Below, one piece after another: positions 1-11,172 of a DNA stretch of 64,000 nucleotides. Source of the DNA: Orbaceae bacterium ESL0727 (GTDB taxonomy: Bacteria > Pseudomonadota > Gammaproteobacteria > Enterobacterales > Orbaceae); NCBI GenBank assembly GCA_029433345.1, contig JAQTHY010000001.1:434001-498000 (forward strand). Reading direction: 5' to 3'. Position numbers and translations under genes: made by a program. Within the stretch, counting starts at the first letter, position 1, and each line of letters begins with the position of its first letter. The notes below the pieces were generated by a model. The model ran no database searches. It was not told the origin of the DNA and worked only from the letters and a program-made list of their open reading frames with translations.

Positions 1-183
1 TACATGTCAATGGCGGCATGTATATGGTTTAATTTGCTAGAATAGTGTAAAATAAAGCGATATTTTAGCTAGATCGAATAAAAATTGAACAATTGGGTTG
101 AAAAATGATTTGCATCTTTTTCAACATTTTATAAACTTACATTCACCGCCACTTTTGGCGATTTTTATAGGAAAAAAAAAAGT

Positions 184-417
184 ATGAGCACTATTGAAGA
201 GCGAGTTAAGAAAATTATTGTTGAGCAACTAGGTGTGAAAGAAGAAGAAGTTAAAAATGCCTCTTCTTTCGTTGAAGATCTTGGCGCTGACTCTCTTGAT
301 ACAGTTGAATTAGTTATGGCTTTAGAAGAAGAATTCGATACCGAAATTCCTGATGAAGAAGCTGAAAAAATTACAACCGTACAATCAGCAATCGATTATA
401 TTACTGCAAATCAATAA
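184..417 (+). CDS. acpP: Acyl carrier protein
   Basis: Carries growing acyl chains on a 4'-phosphopantetheine arm during fatty acid and lipid A synthesis in the cytoplasm. The 77-residue acidic protein has the invariant DSL motif with the prosthetic-group serine at residue 37 (GADSLD), matching the E. coli numbering when Met is counted. The ATG at 184 is preceded by AGGAAAA with about 11 nt spacing. It lies directly upstream of fabF, the usual end of the fab cluster; fabD/fabG would be expected just left of the window. Length and motif leave little doubt. Confidence 0.98.
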   Translation: MSTIEERVKKIIVEQLGVKEEEVKNASSFVEDLGADSLDTVELVMALEEEFDTEIPDEEAEKITTVQSAIDYITANQ

Positions 418-438
418 TATTGCCTGATTGTTCAAGAT

Positions 439-470
439 AGGCGGTCATATGATCGCCTAGTTTGTCTTTA
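439..470 (+). terminator. Possible acpP terminator hairpin
   Basis: AGGCGGTCAT (439-448) pairs with ATGATCGCCT (449-458) with one G-T wobble and is followed by a modest T-rich stretch. The tail is weak, so this may be an attenuator or RNA-stability hairpin between acpP and fabF rather than a full stop. The remaining spacer up to fabF shows nothing else clear. Confidence 0.4.
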
Positions 471-681
471 TGTCATGTTTACTTTATTCATATAAAAAAT
501 AAGCAACACTATCACGGTTGTTGGTTATCGATTTTTATAAGAATTATCCTATTTACCTATGAATTTGCTATGCTTACCTATACCTAGTTGGTCATAAAAT
601 AGCAAATTGGGTAAAAATTAGGTATAAAGCGAATCATTTTGTTAATTCAAATTTCATTTCAATCTTTTTCAGGAGGACAAC

Positions 682-1926
682 GTGTCTAAACGTAGAGTTG
701 TTATTACTGGAATGGGCATGATATCTCCTGTTGGTAATACAGTTGAATCCACTTGGCAAGCATTATTAGCAAGTCAAAGTGGCGTAGAACTCATAGAACA
801 CTTTGATACAGCCCCTTTCGCAACACGTTTTGCTGCTATGGTAAAAGATTTCAACGGCGAAGATTATAATATTTCCCGTAAAGATGCGCGTAAAATGGAT
901 TATTTTATCCAATACGGTATTGCTGCTGGTATACAAGCCATGCAAGACGCTGATTTCAAAATTACCGACGAAAATGCGACAAGAGTAGGATGTGCAATTG
1001 GATCAGGTATTGGTGGGCTTGGACTAATTGAAGAAAATCATAGTGCCTTAATTCATGGTGGACCACGTAAAATTAGTCCATTTTTTGTACCATCAACAAT
1101 CGTCAATATGATTTCAGGTCATCTATCCATTATTTATGGATTGAAAGGTCCTAGTATCACCATTGCCACAGCTTGCTCTTCTGGTGTCCATAATATTGGT
1201 CATGCAGCACGTATTATTGCTTATGGTGATGCCGATGCCATGTTGGCCGGCGGTGGTGAAAAAGCGAGTACTCCCCTTGGTATTGGTGGTTTTGGTGCTG
1301 CACGTGCACTCTCTACACGCAATGATGATCCTAAAGCGGCAAGTCGCCCATGGGATAAAGATCGTGACGGTTTTGTATTGGGTGATGGCGCAGGCATCCT
1401 CTTTTTAGAAGAGTATGAACATGCTAAAAAACGTGGTGCCAAAATTTATGCAGAAATTGTTGGCTTTGGTATGAGTAGCGACGCTTACCATATGACTTCA
1501 CCACCAGCTGATGGTAATGGTGCAGCACGTGCCATGGAATGTGCACTACGTGATGCAGGTGTAAACGCGGAAGAAGTTGGCTACATTAATGCGCACGGCA
1601 CATCCACTCCAGCGGGTGATAAAGCAGAAACCGAAGCGGTAAAATCGATTTTTAAAGAAAATGCGCATAAAGTCATGGTAAGTTCGACAAAATCCATGAT
1701 CGGACACCTCTTAGGTGCAGCCGGTGCAGTTGAATCCATTTTCTCGGTTTTAGCATTACGTGATCAAGCTGTACCTCCAACTATTAATTTAGATAATCCA
1801 GATGAAGGATGTGATTTAGATTACGTCCCGCATACTGCTCGCCAAGTGAAAAATCTAAACTACACGTTATGTAATTCATTTGGATTTGGCGGTACTAACG
1901 GTTCGATTTTATTCAAACGAGTATAA
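682..1926 (+). CDS. fabF: Beta-ketoacyl-ACP synthase II
   Basis: Condenses malonyl-ACP with acyl-ACP in fatty acid elongation (KAS II). The thiolase-fold catalytic triad is visible: Cys165 in TACSSG, His305 in [10 protein letters not shown] and His342 in [11 protein letters not shown], and the C-terminal FGFGGTNGS glycine motif is present. The 414-residue length matches the family. The start is GTG at 682, chosen because a near-perfect AGGAGG sits at 671-676 and the protein then begins as in E. coli (S-K-R-R-V-V). It follows acpP with a 264-nt gap. Confidence 0.98.
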   Translation: MSKRRVVITGMGMISPVGNTVESTWQALLASQSGVELIEHFDTAPFATRFAAMVKDFNGEDYNISRKDARKMDYFIQYGIAAGIQAMQDADFKITDENATRVGCAIGSGIGGLGLIEENHSALIHGGPRKISPFFVPSTIVNMISGHLSIIYGLKGPSITIATACSSGVHNIGHAARIIAYGDADAMLAGGGEKASTPLGIGGFGAARALSTRNDDPKAASRPWDKDRDGFVLGDGAGILFLEEYEHAKKRGAKIYAEIVGFGMSSDAYHMTSPPADGNGAARAMECALRDAGVNAEEVGYINAHGTSTPAGDKAETEAVKSIFKENAHKVMVSSTKSMIGHLLGAAGAVESIFSVLALRDQAVPPTINLDNPDEGCDLDYVPHTARQVKNLNYTLCNSFGFGGTNGSILFKRV

Positions 1927-2271
1927 TCTTCTTACCACTTCCTATAGGCTATTGCTGGGAAGTGGCAAGAAACCTCAATAGGGCTACCCTGCCCTATAAT
2001 AATTTATTTACTTTTTAATACGTTATCTTGACCACTATTCTATTATATGGAATATCCATTATATTAAATGACAATCGTTTTATCTTGAATACATCTATTT
2101 CGCGCTGTGATCTATAAATAGATCTGTTACTCATAAATGCGACAGCTTATTTTGAATATAAAATGCCTATATTTTACCTAGTTGAATATCCTTGGTTAGC
2201 CTCTTAATATCTTTCTGCATATGTTATACTGACCTCCTATTTTTGAATTTTACTTATTATTTTTAAGAATT
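1927..2271 (+). terminator. fabF-dnaE spacer with candidate terminator
   Basis: Two hairpins lie just past fabF: CCACTTCC (1935-1942) with GGAAGTGG (1958-1965), and ATAGGG (1978-1983) with CCCTAT (1992-1997), the second followed by an AT-rich run with T tracts. They are plausible as a fabF terminator. The rest of the 345-nt spacer is AT-rich and shows no gene; the dnaE promoter must be in it but I cannot place it securely. Confidence 0.4.
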
Positions 2272-5200
2272 ATGGCCGATCCTAAATTTATCCATCTGCA
2301 TGTACACAGTGATTTCTCAATGATTGACGGTATAGCCAAAGTCAATACCTTAGTCAAAGCGATCGCGAGTCTGCAAATGCCTGCGTTTGCTATCACTGAT
2401 TTTACCAACCTATGTGGTTTGGTGAAATTTTATGGATCCGCAATGGCAAATGGTATCAAACCGATTATTGGCGCCGATCTGATTATCAGAAATACAGAAT
2501 CACCCAATGATTTTTATGAATTAACAGTGCTCGCTGCCAATAATGAAGGCTACCATAATTTAACACTTCTCATTTCAAAAGCTTATCAACGCGGTTATAT
2601 TGGTGAGTTTCCGGTGGTTGATCTATCTTGGTTAATTGAATACCACACCGGATTAATTTTATTAGCTGGCAGGAAAAGCGATCTCGGTTTGGCCATTATC
2701 CGCGATAATCAGGCTATGTTAGAGAGTGCGCTTACGTTTTACCGTACCCATTTTTCTCACTCTTTTTATTTTGAATTAGTTCGCACTAACCGCATCAATG
2801 AAGATCAATTTATTCATGCCGCAGTCAAACTGGCCGAACAATATAATCTTCCTGTTGTCGCGAGCAATGATGTCCGTTTTTTACACGCCTCTGATTTCGA
2901 AGCACACGAAATCCGTGTAGCAATTCATGATGGTAATACATTAGATGATCCTAATCGCCCCAAAAACTATTCGCCAGAACAATATCTACGTAGCGAAGAA
3001 GAAATGTGCGACTTGTTTTCAGATATTCCCGAGGCCTTAGCCAATAGTGTTGAAATTGCTAAACGATGTAATGTCACTATACGGTTAGGCGAATATTTCT
3101 TACCTAAATTCCCAACCGGTGATATGTCCACCGAGGAATTTTTAATTTTTAAAGCCCATACAGGCCTAGAAGAAAGATTAGCCGTTCTTTTCCCTGATCC
3201 AGAAGTACGTAAACAAAAACGTCCCGAATATGATGAACGTTTAGAAAGAGAATTAACCGTCATTAACCAAATGGGCTTCCCGGGTTATTTTTTGATTGTG
3301 ATGGAATTTATTCAATGGTCAAAAGATAATGATATTCCTGTCGGGCCTGGACGCGGTTCAGGTGCTGGCTCATTAGTTGCCTATTCATTAAAAATTACTG
3401 ACTTAGATCCATTAGCCTTAGATCTCCTTTTTGAACGATTTTTAAATCCAGAACGTGTTTCCATGCCTGACTTTGATGTCGATTTCTGTATGGAAAAACG
3501 GGATTTAGTGATTGAGCACGTTGCCGAAATGTATGGCCGTGATGCGGTATCGCAAATTATCACCTTCGGTACGATGGCGGCTAAAGCGGTAATCCGAGAT
3601 GTCGGCCGTGTACTGGGCCATCCTTATGGATTTGTCGATCGTATAGCTAAACTAATTCCGTTAGACTTAGGTATGACCTTAAGCAAAGCCTTCGAAGTCG
3701 AGCCACAATTACAGGAACTTTACGATCATAATGAAGAAGTGAAAGCCTTAATTGATATTGCTCGGCAACTCGAAGGTGTCACACGTAATGCAGGAAAACA
3801 TGCGGGTGGTGTCGTCATTTCACCAACCAAAATTACGGATTTTTCGCCTATTTATTGTGATCCCGAAGGTAATCATCCCGTCACGCAATTTGATAAAAGT
3901 GATGTGGAATATGCAGGATTGGTCAAGTTTGACTTTTTAGGCCTGCGCACATTAACTATCATTGATTGGGCAATCAAGATGATTAATGCACGCCAACAAC
4001 GAGAAGGTAAACCGAAAGTCGATATTAGCCGTATCCCGCTGGATGATGCAAAATCGTTCGAACTGCTGCTTAAAGCCGAAACCACCGCCGTGTTTCAATT
4101 AGAATCACGCGGAATGAAAGATCTTATCCGCCGTCTAAAACCAGACTGTTTTGAAGATATGATCGCGTTAGTTGCCCTCTTCCGACCGGGCCCACTCCAA
4201 TCCGGCATGGTCGATAATTTTATTGACCGTAAACATGGCCGTGAAGAAGTCTCCTATCCCGATATTAATCATCAACATGAATCGTTAAAACCGATTTTAG
4301 AACCCACTTATGGGATTATTTTATATCAAGAACAGGTCATGCAAATTGCGCAAGCATTAGCCGGCTATTCATTAGGTGGGGCGGATCTATTACGCCGAGC
4401 CATGGGGAAAAAGAAACCCGAAGAGATGGCGAAACAGCGTTCTGTTTTCAAAGAAGGCGCCGAAAAACAAGGAGTAGATGGCGAATTATCCATGCATATT
4501 TTTGATCTGGTCGAAAAATTTGCAGGTTACGGATTCAACAAGTCTCACTCTGCCGCCTATGCTTTAGTTTCTTACCAAACTTTGTGGCTAAAAACGCATT
4601 TCCCAGCCGAATTTATGGCCGCCGTCATGACTGCGGATATGGATAACACAGATAAAATAGTTGGCTTGGTTGATGAATGTTTACGCATGGGTTTGAAAGT
4701 GAATCCACCCGACATTAATAGCGGTTTATACCATTTTCATGTGAATGATAAAGGTGAAATAGTGTATGGAATTGGTGCCATAAAAGGTGTCGGTGAAGGC
4801 CCTATTGAAGCGATCGTAGAAGCACGTAACAGTGGTGGTTTTTTCAAAAATATTTTCGAATTATGTGCACGTACCGATATGAAAAAAATTAATCGTCGCG
4901 TTCTTGAAAAACTGACTATGGCGGGCGCCTTTGATAAACTTGGGCCGCATCGCGCAGCGATTTTACATAGCATAAATGATGCTATGCAAGCCGCCGAACA
5001 ACATGCTAAAGCCGAAATTATCGGTCAAGAAGATATGTTTGGGGTATTAGCGGAAGAACCTGAGCAGGTCGAAACCGCTTATGCGCAAGTTCCCGAGCTC
5101 CCTGAACAAGTCTTACTCGACGGCGAACGCGAAGCCCTAGGGCTTTACCTCACCGGTCACCCAGTTACCCAATATCTAAAAGAACTCAATCGTTATGCCG

Positions 5201-5748
5201 GTGGACTACGCATTAGCGAAGCCTCACCAACAGGTTGGGGTAAAGTGGCAACACTTGCCGGAATCATTACCGATGTTAGAATCAAGATGACGAAAAAAGG
5301 CAACAAAATTGGTATTTTTACGCTCGACGATCGTTCAGGGCGTATGGATGCGACACTGTTTGCTGAAGCACTTGATAAATTTGGTCATCTATTAGTAAAA
5401 GATAAAATTGTTATTATTACCGGTCAAATTAGCCATGACGATTTTAATGGTGGACTAAAAATGTCAGTCCGTGATGTAGTTGACTTAAGTGAAGCTCGTG
5501 CTAAATATGTCAAAGGGGTAGCGATATCATTAAAAGAGAATCAGGCCGATCGCAGCATGTTGCAACAACTACAGAACGCTTTAGAACCTTATCGACATGG
5601 TAGCATACCGATTCATCTCTACTACTATCGTGATGAATCGGTCGTCCGAATAAAATTTGGGACAACTTGGCGAATTATTCCTGATGATAAATTACTCATT
5701 GATTTAAAAACGTTACTCGGGAATGATCGCATTGAATTAGAATTTTAA
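2272..5748 (+). CDS. dnaE: DNA polymerase III alpha subunit
   Basis: The replicative C-family polymerase. The 1158 residues (E. coli has 1160) run in order: N-terminal PHP domain starting [13 protein letters not shown], polymerase palm with PDFDVDF (Asp400 and Asp402) and the third catalytic Asp554 in KFDFLGL, then helix-hairpin-helix (KSHSAAYA and following), an OB-fold nucleic-acid-binding domain (LAGIITDVR...[10 protein letters not shown]) and a C-terminal tau-binding domain. The ATG at 2272 gives the conserved start M-A-D-P-K-F-I-H-L; only a weak AAGA lies upstream. In E. coli dnaE is followed by accA, and the same order holds here. Confidence 0.98.
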   Translation: MADPKFIHLHVHSDFSMIDGIAKVNTLVKAIASLQMPAFAITDFTNLCGLVKFYGSAMANGIKPIIGADLIIRNTESPNDFYELTVLAANNEGYHNLTLLISKAYQRGYIGEFPVVDLSWLIEYHTGLILLAGRKSDLGLAIIRDNQAMLESALTFYRTHFSHSFYFELVRTNRINEDQFIHAAVKLAEQYNLPVVASNDVRFLHASDFEAHEIRVAIHDGNTLDDPNRPKNYSPEQYLRSEEEMCDLFSDIPEALANSVEIAKRCNVTIRLGEYFLPKFPTGDMSTEEFLIFKAHTGLEERLAVLFPDPEVRKQKRPEYDERLERELTVINQMGFPGYFLIVMEFIQWSKDNDIPVGPGRGSGAGSLVAYSLKITDLDPLALDLLFERFLNPERVSMPDFDVDFCMEKRDLVIEHVAEMYGRDAVSQIITFGTMAAKAVIRDVGRVLGHPYGFVDRIAKLIPLDLGMTLSKAFEVEPQLQELYDHNEEVKALIDIARQLEGVTRNAGKHAGGVVISPTKITDFSPIYCDPEGNHPVTQFDKSDVEYAGLVKFDFLGLRTLTIIDWAIKMINARQQREGKPKVDISRIPLDDAKSFELLLKAETTAVFQLESRGMKDLIRRLKPDCFEDMIALVALFRPGPLQSGMVDNFIDRKHGREEVSYPDINHQHESLKPILEPTYGIILYQEQVMQIAQALAGYSLGGADLLRRAMGKKKPEEMAKQRSVFKEGAEKQGVDGELSMHIFDLVEKFAGYGFNKSHSAAYALVSYQTLWLKTHFPAEFMAAVMTADMDNTDKIVGLVDECLRMGLKVNPPDINSGLYHFHVNDKGEIVYGIGAIKGVGEGPIEAIVEARNSGGFFKNIFELCARTDMKKINRRVLEKLTMAGAFDKLGPHRAAILHSINDAMQAAEQHAKAEIIGQEDMFGVLAEEPEQVETAYAQVPELPEQVLLDGEREALGLYLTGHPVTQYLKELNRYAGGLRISEASPTGWGKVATLAGIITDVRIKMTKKGNKIGIFTLDDRSGRMDATLFAEALDKFGHLLVKDKIVIITGQISHDDFNGGLKMSVRDVVDLSEARAKYVKGVAISLKENQADRSMLQQLQNALEPYRHGSIPIHLYYYRDESVVRIKFGTTWRIIPDDKLLIDLKTLLGNDRIELEF

Positions 5749-5814
5749 TTTCAACGTGAAGAATTATCCTTATCCTAGGGGAATTATTTTGGCTATGATT
5801 AGCCCAAATAGCAT

Positions 5815-5850
5815 AAAAAAGCACCATTTATAATACTGTGCTGCTTTTCC
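5815..5850 (+). terminator. Possible dnaE terminator
   Basis: A short stem, AGCAC (5820-5824) with GTGCT (5838-5842), is extended by the flanking A-run and T-rich CTGCTTTT with a two-base bulge. It would end dnaE transcription and give accA-dgkA its own promoter in the remainder of the 367-nt spacer (5749-6115), where I see no gene and no promoter good enough to call. Confidence 0.45.
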
Positions 5851-6115
5851 TTTACTTGAATTATTGTATTAACTTTCAAAGGTAACAAATATCAATCAGA
5901 ACGTTAAATTAACCTTAACAGACCAATAAAACAGCCATACATAAGCTAACTTTACCTGCGCTTTCAATAATTATTCCGTTTCCTTAAATAATTATTCCAT
6001 AGTAGAATTAGCTTAATTTTATCTTAAGAAATAGTCAGTATACTGTTTATTATATTCTTGTTACCATTAAAGCTTTAAATAAAGAATAACATTATAAGAG
6101 GCATGCATAATCGCT

Positions 6116-7075
6116 ATGAACAATTTTGTGGAATTTGAAAAGCCGATCGCGGAATTAGAAGCAAAAATCAATTCTTTAAAAAACATTGACTCTCAGCAAG
6201 TTAATTTAGATATCAATTTAGACAAAGAAATCAAACAACTCAATCAAAAAAGTCGTGAATTAACTAAAAAAATATTTGCTAATTTAACACCTTGGCAAGT
6301 TGCACAACTTGCTAGACACCCTAATCGTCCCCATACACTCGATTATATTAAAGCGATATTTACCGATTTTGATGAGTTAGCGGGCGATCGTGCTTTTGCT
6401 GATGATAAAGCCATTGTCGGCGGTATTGCACGCATTGATGAACGCCCTGTTGTCGTGATTGGTCACCAAAAAGGTCGTGAGACTAAACAAAAAATCTATC
6501 GAAATTTTGGTATGCCTGCACCTGAAGGGTATCGAAAGGCATTACGTTTAATGCAATTGGCTGAACGCTTCAAATTACCGGTTATTACCTTTATTGACAC
6601 ACCGGGTGCTTATCCAGGGATTGGCGCCGAAGAACGTGGACAATCAGAAGCCATTGCCCGCAATCTTCGTGAAATGTCACGTTTAAAAGTACCTACCATC
6701 TGTACTGTTATTGGTGAAGGTGGCTCAGGTGGTGCACTGGCCATTGGTGTTGCTGATAAAGTCAATATGTTGCAATACAGCACTTATTCAGTTATTTCAC
6801 CAGAAGGGTGTGCGTCTATTTTATGGAAAAGTGCCGACAAAGCCCCCATCGCAGCCGAAGCGATGAATATGACTGCCGATAAATTACTCAAACTCAATCT
6901 CATTGATGCTATCGTACCTGAACCGTTAGGAAGTGCCCATCGTGATTATGCGGCGGTATCAGCCTCGCTCAAAAAACGACTTATAGAAGATCTCGATGAG
7001 CTTGAAGATATGGATCTTTCTGCATTATTAGAAAGACGTTTTCAACGGCTGATGAATTATGGTTATGCCAGATAA
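6116..7075 (+). CDS. accA: Acetyl-CoA carboxylase carboxyltransferase alpha
   Basis: Alpha subunit of the carboxyltransferase half of acetyl-CoA carboxylase; with AccD it moves CO2 from biotin to acetyl-CoA, the first committed step of fatty acid synthesis. At 319 residues it equals E. coli AccA and retains the diagnostic runs [42 protein letters not shown] and [13 protein letters not shown]. The ATG at 6116 aligns with the family N-terminus (F-E-K-P-I-A-E-L-E); the likely Shine-Dalgarno (AAGAGG, 6096-6101) is rather far at 14 nt. dgkA follows after 9 nt, probably in one transcript. Confidence 0.97.
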   Translation: MNNFVEFEKPIAELEAKINSLKNIDSQQVNLDINLDKEIKQLNQKSRELTKKIFANLTPWQVAQLARHPNRPHTLDYIKAIFTDFDELAGDRAFADDKAIVGGIARIDERPVVVIGHQKGRETKQKIYRNFGMPAPEGYRKALRLMQLAERFKLPVITFIDTPGAYPGIGAEERGQSEAIARNLREMSRLKVPTICTVIGEGGSGGALAIGVADKVNMLQYSTYSVISPEGCASILWKSADKAPIAAEAMNMTADKLLKLNLIDAIVPEPLGSAHRDYAAVSASLKKRLIEDLDELEDMDLSALLERRFQRLMNYGYAR

Positions 7076-7084
7076 GGGAATCCG

Positions 7085-7453
7085 ATGAAAAAGGCAACAG
7101 GATTTTATCGTATTATTAACGCCGCTAAATACTCCATGCTAGGTTTCAAATCAGCGATTAAACATGAAACAGCATTTAAGCAAGAGTTAATTGCACTGAT
7201 TATTGCCTGTATTATTGTGATGGTCATTGATTTTTCAATTTATGAACGTATCTTATTAGTCGGATCCATTGGTGTTGTAATGATAGTAGAACTCATTAAC
7301 AGCGCAATTGAATGTGTTGTTGACCGTATCGGTTTTGAGCGACATGAGTTATCTGGACGCGCGAAAGATTATGGTTCAGCAGCGGTATTTTTATCGTTAA
7401 TATTAACCATTATCTTATGGATATACCTATTTGCATGCCATTTTTTCCCTTAA
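7085..7453 (+). CDS. dgkA: Diacylglycerol kinase (prokaryotic type)
   Basis: Small inner-membrane kinase that phosphorylates diacylglycerol released by osmoregulated glucan and LPS modification, recycling it to phosphatidate. The 122 residues contain the three expected membrane segments (about 33-50, 54-72 and 98-118) and the active-site region ELINSAIECVVDRIG followed by HELSGRAKDYGSAAV, as in E. coli DgkA. It starts 9 nt after accA with AGGGAA ahead of the ATG, suggesting co-transcription. The accA-dgkA pairing is not the E. coli order (dgkA-lexA there). Confidence 0.96.
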   Translation: MKKATGFYRIINAAKYSMLGFKSAIKHETAFKQELIALIIACIIVMVIDFSIYERILLVGSIGVVMIVELINSAIECVVDRIGFERHELSGRAKDYGSAAVFLSLILTIILWIYLFACHFFP

Positions 7454-7462
7454 TTTTACATA

Positions 7463-7505
7463 TGTTTCAAGTTATTATACATAAACGTATAGTAACTCTG
7501 AAACA
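7463..7505 (+). repeat. Inverted repeat after dgkA; dispersed motif copy
   Basis: TGTTTCA at 7463-7469 opens an inverted repeat closing with TGAAACA at 7499-7505; the arms match over about 18 nt with one insertion and one mismatch, so a long hairpin can form. The right part (7479-7504) contains a copy of a motif also seen beside the adhesin genes near 20.7, 22.9, 25.4 and 60.7 kb. Here it could act as the dgkA transcript end, but there is no good T tract. Confidence 0.5.
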
Positions 7506-7619
7506 TTGTTATAAATGAATCCAATAATTTTCTTTTTTGAATATTGATCTTTTAATTGTTAAACTGTTAAAGATATTGATGGTAAACCACAGACAGTATT
7601 AACAAATAGGTTCATTAAA

Positions 7620-8582
7620 ATGGATAAATTATTACAATATGGTCGTGAGCTGATCGAATTAGAACTTTATGAAGCTAAAAAATTACCGGATCGATTAGGT
7701 GATGATTTTGTTAAAGCATGCCAATTAATTTTAACTGCGAAAGGAAAAGTTGTCGTATCGGGTATTGGTAAATCTGGCCATATTGGTAGAAAAATTGCGG
7801 CGTCACTAGCTAGCACCGGCAGCCCAGCATTTTTTATGCATCCTTCCGAGGCATTACATGGCGATTTAGGTATGGTTTCCGCCAACGACGTGGCAATCTT
7901 AATCTCCTATTCTGGGCGAGCCAAAGAATTTAGTTTTATTCTACCAACTTTAGCCGAAATGAACGTACCTGTTATCGCGATTACTGGTGGACTTGATTCA
8001 CCACTTGCGCTAGCTGCACAAGCTGTGTTAGATATCTCAATTGAAAAAGAAGCTTGCCCAATTGGACTTGCGCCAACATCGAGCTCAACCAACACCTTAT
8101 TAATGGGTGACGCTTTAGCCATTGCTGTCATGCGTGCGCGTGGATTCAAGGAAGAAGATTTTGCCCGCTCACACCCAGCAGGAAGTCTGGGCGCAAGGCT
8201 ACTTAATCATGTTAGTGATGTCATGCGTCGTGGTGAGTTAATACCGAAGATATCCAAAAAAGCAACAGTATTAGATGCCATGTTAGAGCTTAGCCGTACA
8301 GGTTTAGGGCTGGTTGCGGTCTGTGACGAAAACGATATCGTGATCGGTGTATTTACTGATGGTGATTTACGCCGTTTATTATTAAAACAGGGTACCTTAC
8401 AGGATATGATTGTTGATGTTATGACTGTACCAGGCTATAGGCTTCCTGAAAATTGGAAAGCAATAGAAGCATTAAAATCATTTAATGATCATAATATTAC
8501 TGCAGCACCTGTAGTCGATTCTCAAGGTAAATTAGTAGGAGCATTGAATATTCACGATTTACATCAAGCTGGCATCAGCTAA
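7620..8582 (+). CDS. kdsD: D-arabinose 5-phosphate isomerase
   Basis: Interconverts ribulose 5-phosphate and arabinose 5-phosphate, the first step towards Kdo of lipopolysaccharide. The 320 residues comprise an N-terminal SIS sugar-isomerase domain (about 35-170, with SGIGKSGHIGRKIAASLASTGS-type phosphate-binding loop and HPSEALHGDLGM) and two C-terminal CBS domains (about 205-315, e.g. GVFTDGDLRR). This is the KdsD/GutQ architecture; without the surrounding yrb genes the sequence alone cannot fully separate KdsD from GutQ, but no sorbitol genes are nearby. It stands alone with its own upstream spacer. Confidence 0.92.
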   Translation: MDKLLQYGRELIELELYEAKKLPDRLGDDFVKACQLILTAKGKVVVSGIGKSGHIGRKIAASLASTGSPAFFMHPSEALHGDLGMVSANDVAILISYSGRAKEFSFILPTLAEMNVPVIAITGGLDSPLALAAQAVLDISIEKEACPIGLAPTSSSTNTLLMGDALAIAVMRARGFKEEDFARSHPAGSLGARLLNHVSDVMRRGELIPKISKKATVLDAMLELSRTGLGLVAVCDENDIVIGVFTDGDLRRLLLKQGTLQDMIVDVMTVPGYRLPENWKAIEALKSFNDHNITAAPVVDSQGKLVGALNIHDLHQAGIS

Positions 8583-8747
8583 AACTATTACGAAATAGCT
8601 ATTGCCAAGAGTGGTTATCTATTGAGATAATTACCAACTTAAATTTTTGTCGTTAGACGGAGATCCCAAACTGTTATACAGTTATATACTGTATTATATA
8701 TTTTAATGCAAAGCATTTTAACTAAATAAATAGATGATGAAATTACA

Positions 8748-9269
8748 ATGGCAGAGAAGCGAAATATCTTTCTAATTGGCCCTATGGGGGCAGGTAAAAG
8801 TACGATAGGCCGACAAATTGCTCAGCAACTTGGTATGGAATTTTTTGATTCTGATCAAGAAATAGAAAAGCGTACCGGCGCAGACATCGCTTGGATTTTT
8901 GATTTAGAAGGGGAAGATGGATTCCGGGCCAGAGAAGAAAAAGTGATTAACGAATTAACCGAAAAACAAGGTGTCGTTTTAGCCACAGGTGGCGGTTCTG
9001 TGTTATCGAAAGAGACACGTAATCGATTATCTGCGCGCGGAATTGTCGTCTATCTCGAAACAACGATCGAAAAGCAGATGGCACGAACACAAAAAGATAA
9101 ACGCCGTCCACTGCTACAAGGCGGTAATACACCACGCGAACTTTATGAAGAACTCGCCAATGAGCGTGTTCCACTTTACGAAGAAATTGCTGATATTACT
9201 ATCAAAACTGATGAACAAAGTGCCAAAGGTGTAGCGAGTTATATTATTGAACAGATAGAACAGATCTAA
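8748..9269 (+). CDS. aroK: Shikimate kinase
   Basis: Phosphorylates shikimate at the 3-hydroxyl in aromatic amino acid synthesis. The 173-residue protein has the P-loop GPMGAGKST at 11-19, the shikimate-binding aspartate in FDSDQEIE, the GGGSV motif and the lid region RRPLLQ, all as in AroK. The neighbour downstream is damX, followed by dam; in E. coli aroB lies between aroK and damX, and it is absent here. An upstream gap of 165 nt should contain the promoter. Confidence 0.96.
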   Translation: MAEKRNIFLIGPMGAGKSTIGRQIAQQLGMEFFDSDQEIEKRTGADIAWIFDLEGEDGFRAREEKVINELTEKQGVVLATGGGSVLSKETRNRLSARGIVVYLETTIEKQMARTQKDKRRPLLQGGNTPRELYEELANERVPLYEEIADITIKTDEQSAKGVASYIIEQIEQI

Positions 9270-9358
9270 GAACTCATTGAATAGATAACTAAATAAACAA
9301 CAACGAAATAATCAAAACAGAGCAGTTGTCATTATAGTTACAAGGTAAAGGTACCCAA

Positions 9359-10285
9359 ATGCGTGTAGATAAAGATGATCGTTATGTGTCAGAACCTCCT
9401 AAAAAAAGTCCTGAACCCTTATTAAAAATAGATATTCTTCATGGATTATCGAAATCAAAATTAATTATTGCAGCGTTAACTGTAGTTATTATTTTACTAT
9501 TACTCAGTTTAGTTATATTTCGCACATCACGTAAAAATGAGATTACCCCATTAACACCACCAGCCGTCAGCGAAGCTCAAGCCGTAGATGAGCAAAATCA
9601 ACCTGATAGCCTCGGCAATCTGGCCGAATCAGCCAGTGGTAATGCTAACAATAATACCGCACCAACATCAGATATGACGCCTAATAATGGAGCAGCTAAT
9701 GGGACATCACAAAATGTCTCTTCGATGAGTAATGCACAATCATCTTCTCCTGCACCTATTTCTCGGGTACCATCAGAAACACCATATCAACGCTCACAAG
9801 TCCAAGAAAGACTTAACATCCCTGATGATAACGTGGAAGATATTAACAGTAATGTAAAACAACCAACCGTTACGCCCCCACCAACTAAATTGAAAAATAG
9901 TGTGACAACACTATCACCAACGGCGCCAAAAGCTGTGAGTACACCTACAACAGCACCTAAAACGACGCATAGTACCAATCCGACGGTAACTCATCACCAA
10001 AATAATGCCGCTACAGGGAAAATTGCCGATAGCCATTTTGCTATCCAATTAAGTGCCTCCTCTTCAGAAAAAAATTTAAAAGCATTTGCCATCCATAACC
10101 ATATTCCTGATTACCAGATTTATGAAACTAAACGTGATAATAAACCTTGGTTTGTCTTAATACAGGGCAATTATGCTTCATCTCACGAAGCAAAAACAGC
10201 ATTAAAATCGCTACCAAGCTCACTACAAACAAGTAGTCCATGGGTCAAATCTGGAGCGGCAATTAATAAAGAAAAAACAAAATAA
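9359..10285 (+). CDS. damX: SPOR-domain cell division protein DamX
   Basis: Inner-membrane protein that binds denuded septal peptidoglycan through a C-terminal SPOR domain and goes to the division ring. Visible: a cytoplasmic N-terminus, one transmembrane helix at about 35-54, a long low-complexity Pro/Thr/Asn/Ser periplasmic linker (60-220) and a SPOR domain from about 225 (FAIQLSASSSEKNLKAF, ending WFVLIQGNYAS and PWVKS). At 308 residues it is shorter than E. coli DamX (about 430), mainly in the cytoplasmic part and linker. Position between aroK and dam supports the call. Confidence 0.9.
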   Translation: MRVDKDDRYVSEPPKKSPEPLLKIDILHGLSKSKLIIAALTVVIILLLLSLVIFRTSRKNEITPLTPPAVSEAQAVDEQNQPDSLGNLAESASGNANNNTAPTSDMTPNNGAANGTSQNVSSMSNAQSSSPAPISRVPSETPYQRSQVQERLNIPDDNVEDINSNVKQPTVTPPPTKLKNSVTTLSPTAPKAVSTPTTAPKTTHSTNPTVTHHQNNAATGKIADSHFAIQLSASSSEKNLKAFAIHNHIPDYQIYETKRDNKPWFVLIQGNYASSHEAKTALKSLPSSLQTSSPWVKSGAAINKEKTK

Positions 10286-10331
10286 AGGATATTCTGTCCT
10301 ACTCATAAAAAATATCAAATAGGAGCAACGG

Positions 10332-11153
10332 TTGAGTAAGCAACGCGCTTTTTTAAAATGGGCAGGAGGAAAATATGAGCTTATCGAAAAAATCGAGCAA
10401 TACTTACCAAAAGGCGAACAACTCATTGAGCCTTTTGTAGGGGCTGGTTCTGTTTTTCTAAATAGTCACTATCAAAGCTATATTTTAGCCGATATTAATC
10501 GAGACTTAATTGAATTATTTAATCGCTTAAAATCATCGCCCGATCCGTTTATTCGTGATCTTAAATTATTGTTTACACGCCAAAATAATCAGCCTGATGC
10601 TTTTTATCAACTACGCGATATATTCAATAACAGTACCGATCAATATCAACGATCACTACTTTTTGTCTACCTAAATAGGCATTGTTATAATGGATTATGT
10701 CGTTATAACAGTGGCGGCAGCTTTAATGTCCCGTTTGGACGTTATAAAACCATCTATTTCCCGGAAAAAGAGTTATATTATTTTGCTGAAAAAGCACAAA
10801 CAGCAAAATTTATCTGTGCCTCATACGCAGAAGTGATGAAAAATGCTAAACAAGGTTCTGTTATTTACTGCGATCCACCTTATCTTTCATCAAATGAGAC
10901 AACAGGATTTACCGCTTATTACTCGAATGTTTTTGGTGTTGAAGAACATAAAAATCTTTCAATCTTGGCGGAAAAAATGGCCTACAAAAAAAATATTCCT
11001 GTCCTGATCTCAAATCATGATACTGAACATACTCGAAGATTATACGAAAATGCATCTCATCTCTATCGTGCCGAAATGCGCCGTTCAATTAGTTGCGCAG
11101 GTGAAAGCCGCAAAAAAATAGATGAGATCCTTGCTTTATACCAAAAATCTTAG
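10332..11153 (+). CDS. dam: DNA adenine methyltransferase (GATC)
   Basis: Methylates adenine in GATC, guiding mismatch repair and replication timing. The 273-residue protein (E. coli 278) has the AdoMet-binding FVGAGSVF motif near residue 38 and the catalytic DPPY at 181-184. The start is an unusual TTG at 10332: AGGAG at 10321-10325 is 6 nt ahead, the protein then begins [13 protein letters not shown] like other Dam proteins, and there is no ATG close by. rlmL begins 19 nt after the stop; rpe/gph, which follow dam in E. coli, are not here. Confidence 0.95.
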   Translation: MSKQRAFLKWAGGKYELIEKIEQYLPKGEQLIEPFVGAGSVFLNSHYQSYILADINRDLIELFNRLKSSPDPFIRDLKLLFTRQNNQPDAFYQLRDIFNNSTDQYQRSLLFVYLNRHCYNGLCRYNSGGSFNVPFGRYKTIYFPEKELYYFAEKAQTAKFICASYAEVMKNAKQGSVIYCDPPYLSSNETTGFTAYYSNVFGVEEHKNLSILAEKMAYKKNIPVLISNHDTEHTRRLYENASHLYRAEMRRSISCAGESRKKIDEILALYQKS

Positions 11154-11172
11154 CTTCTCAATTAGGTTATTT

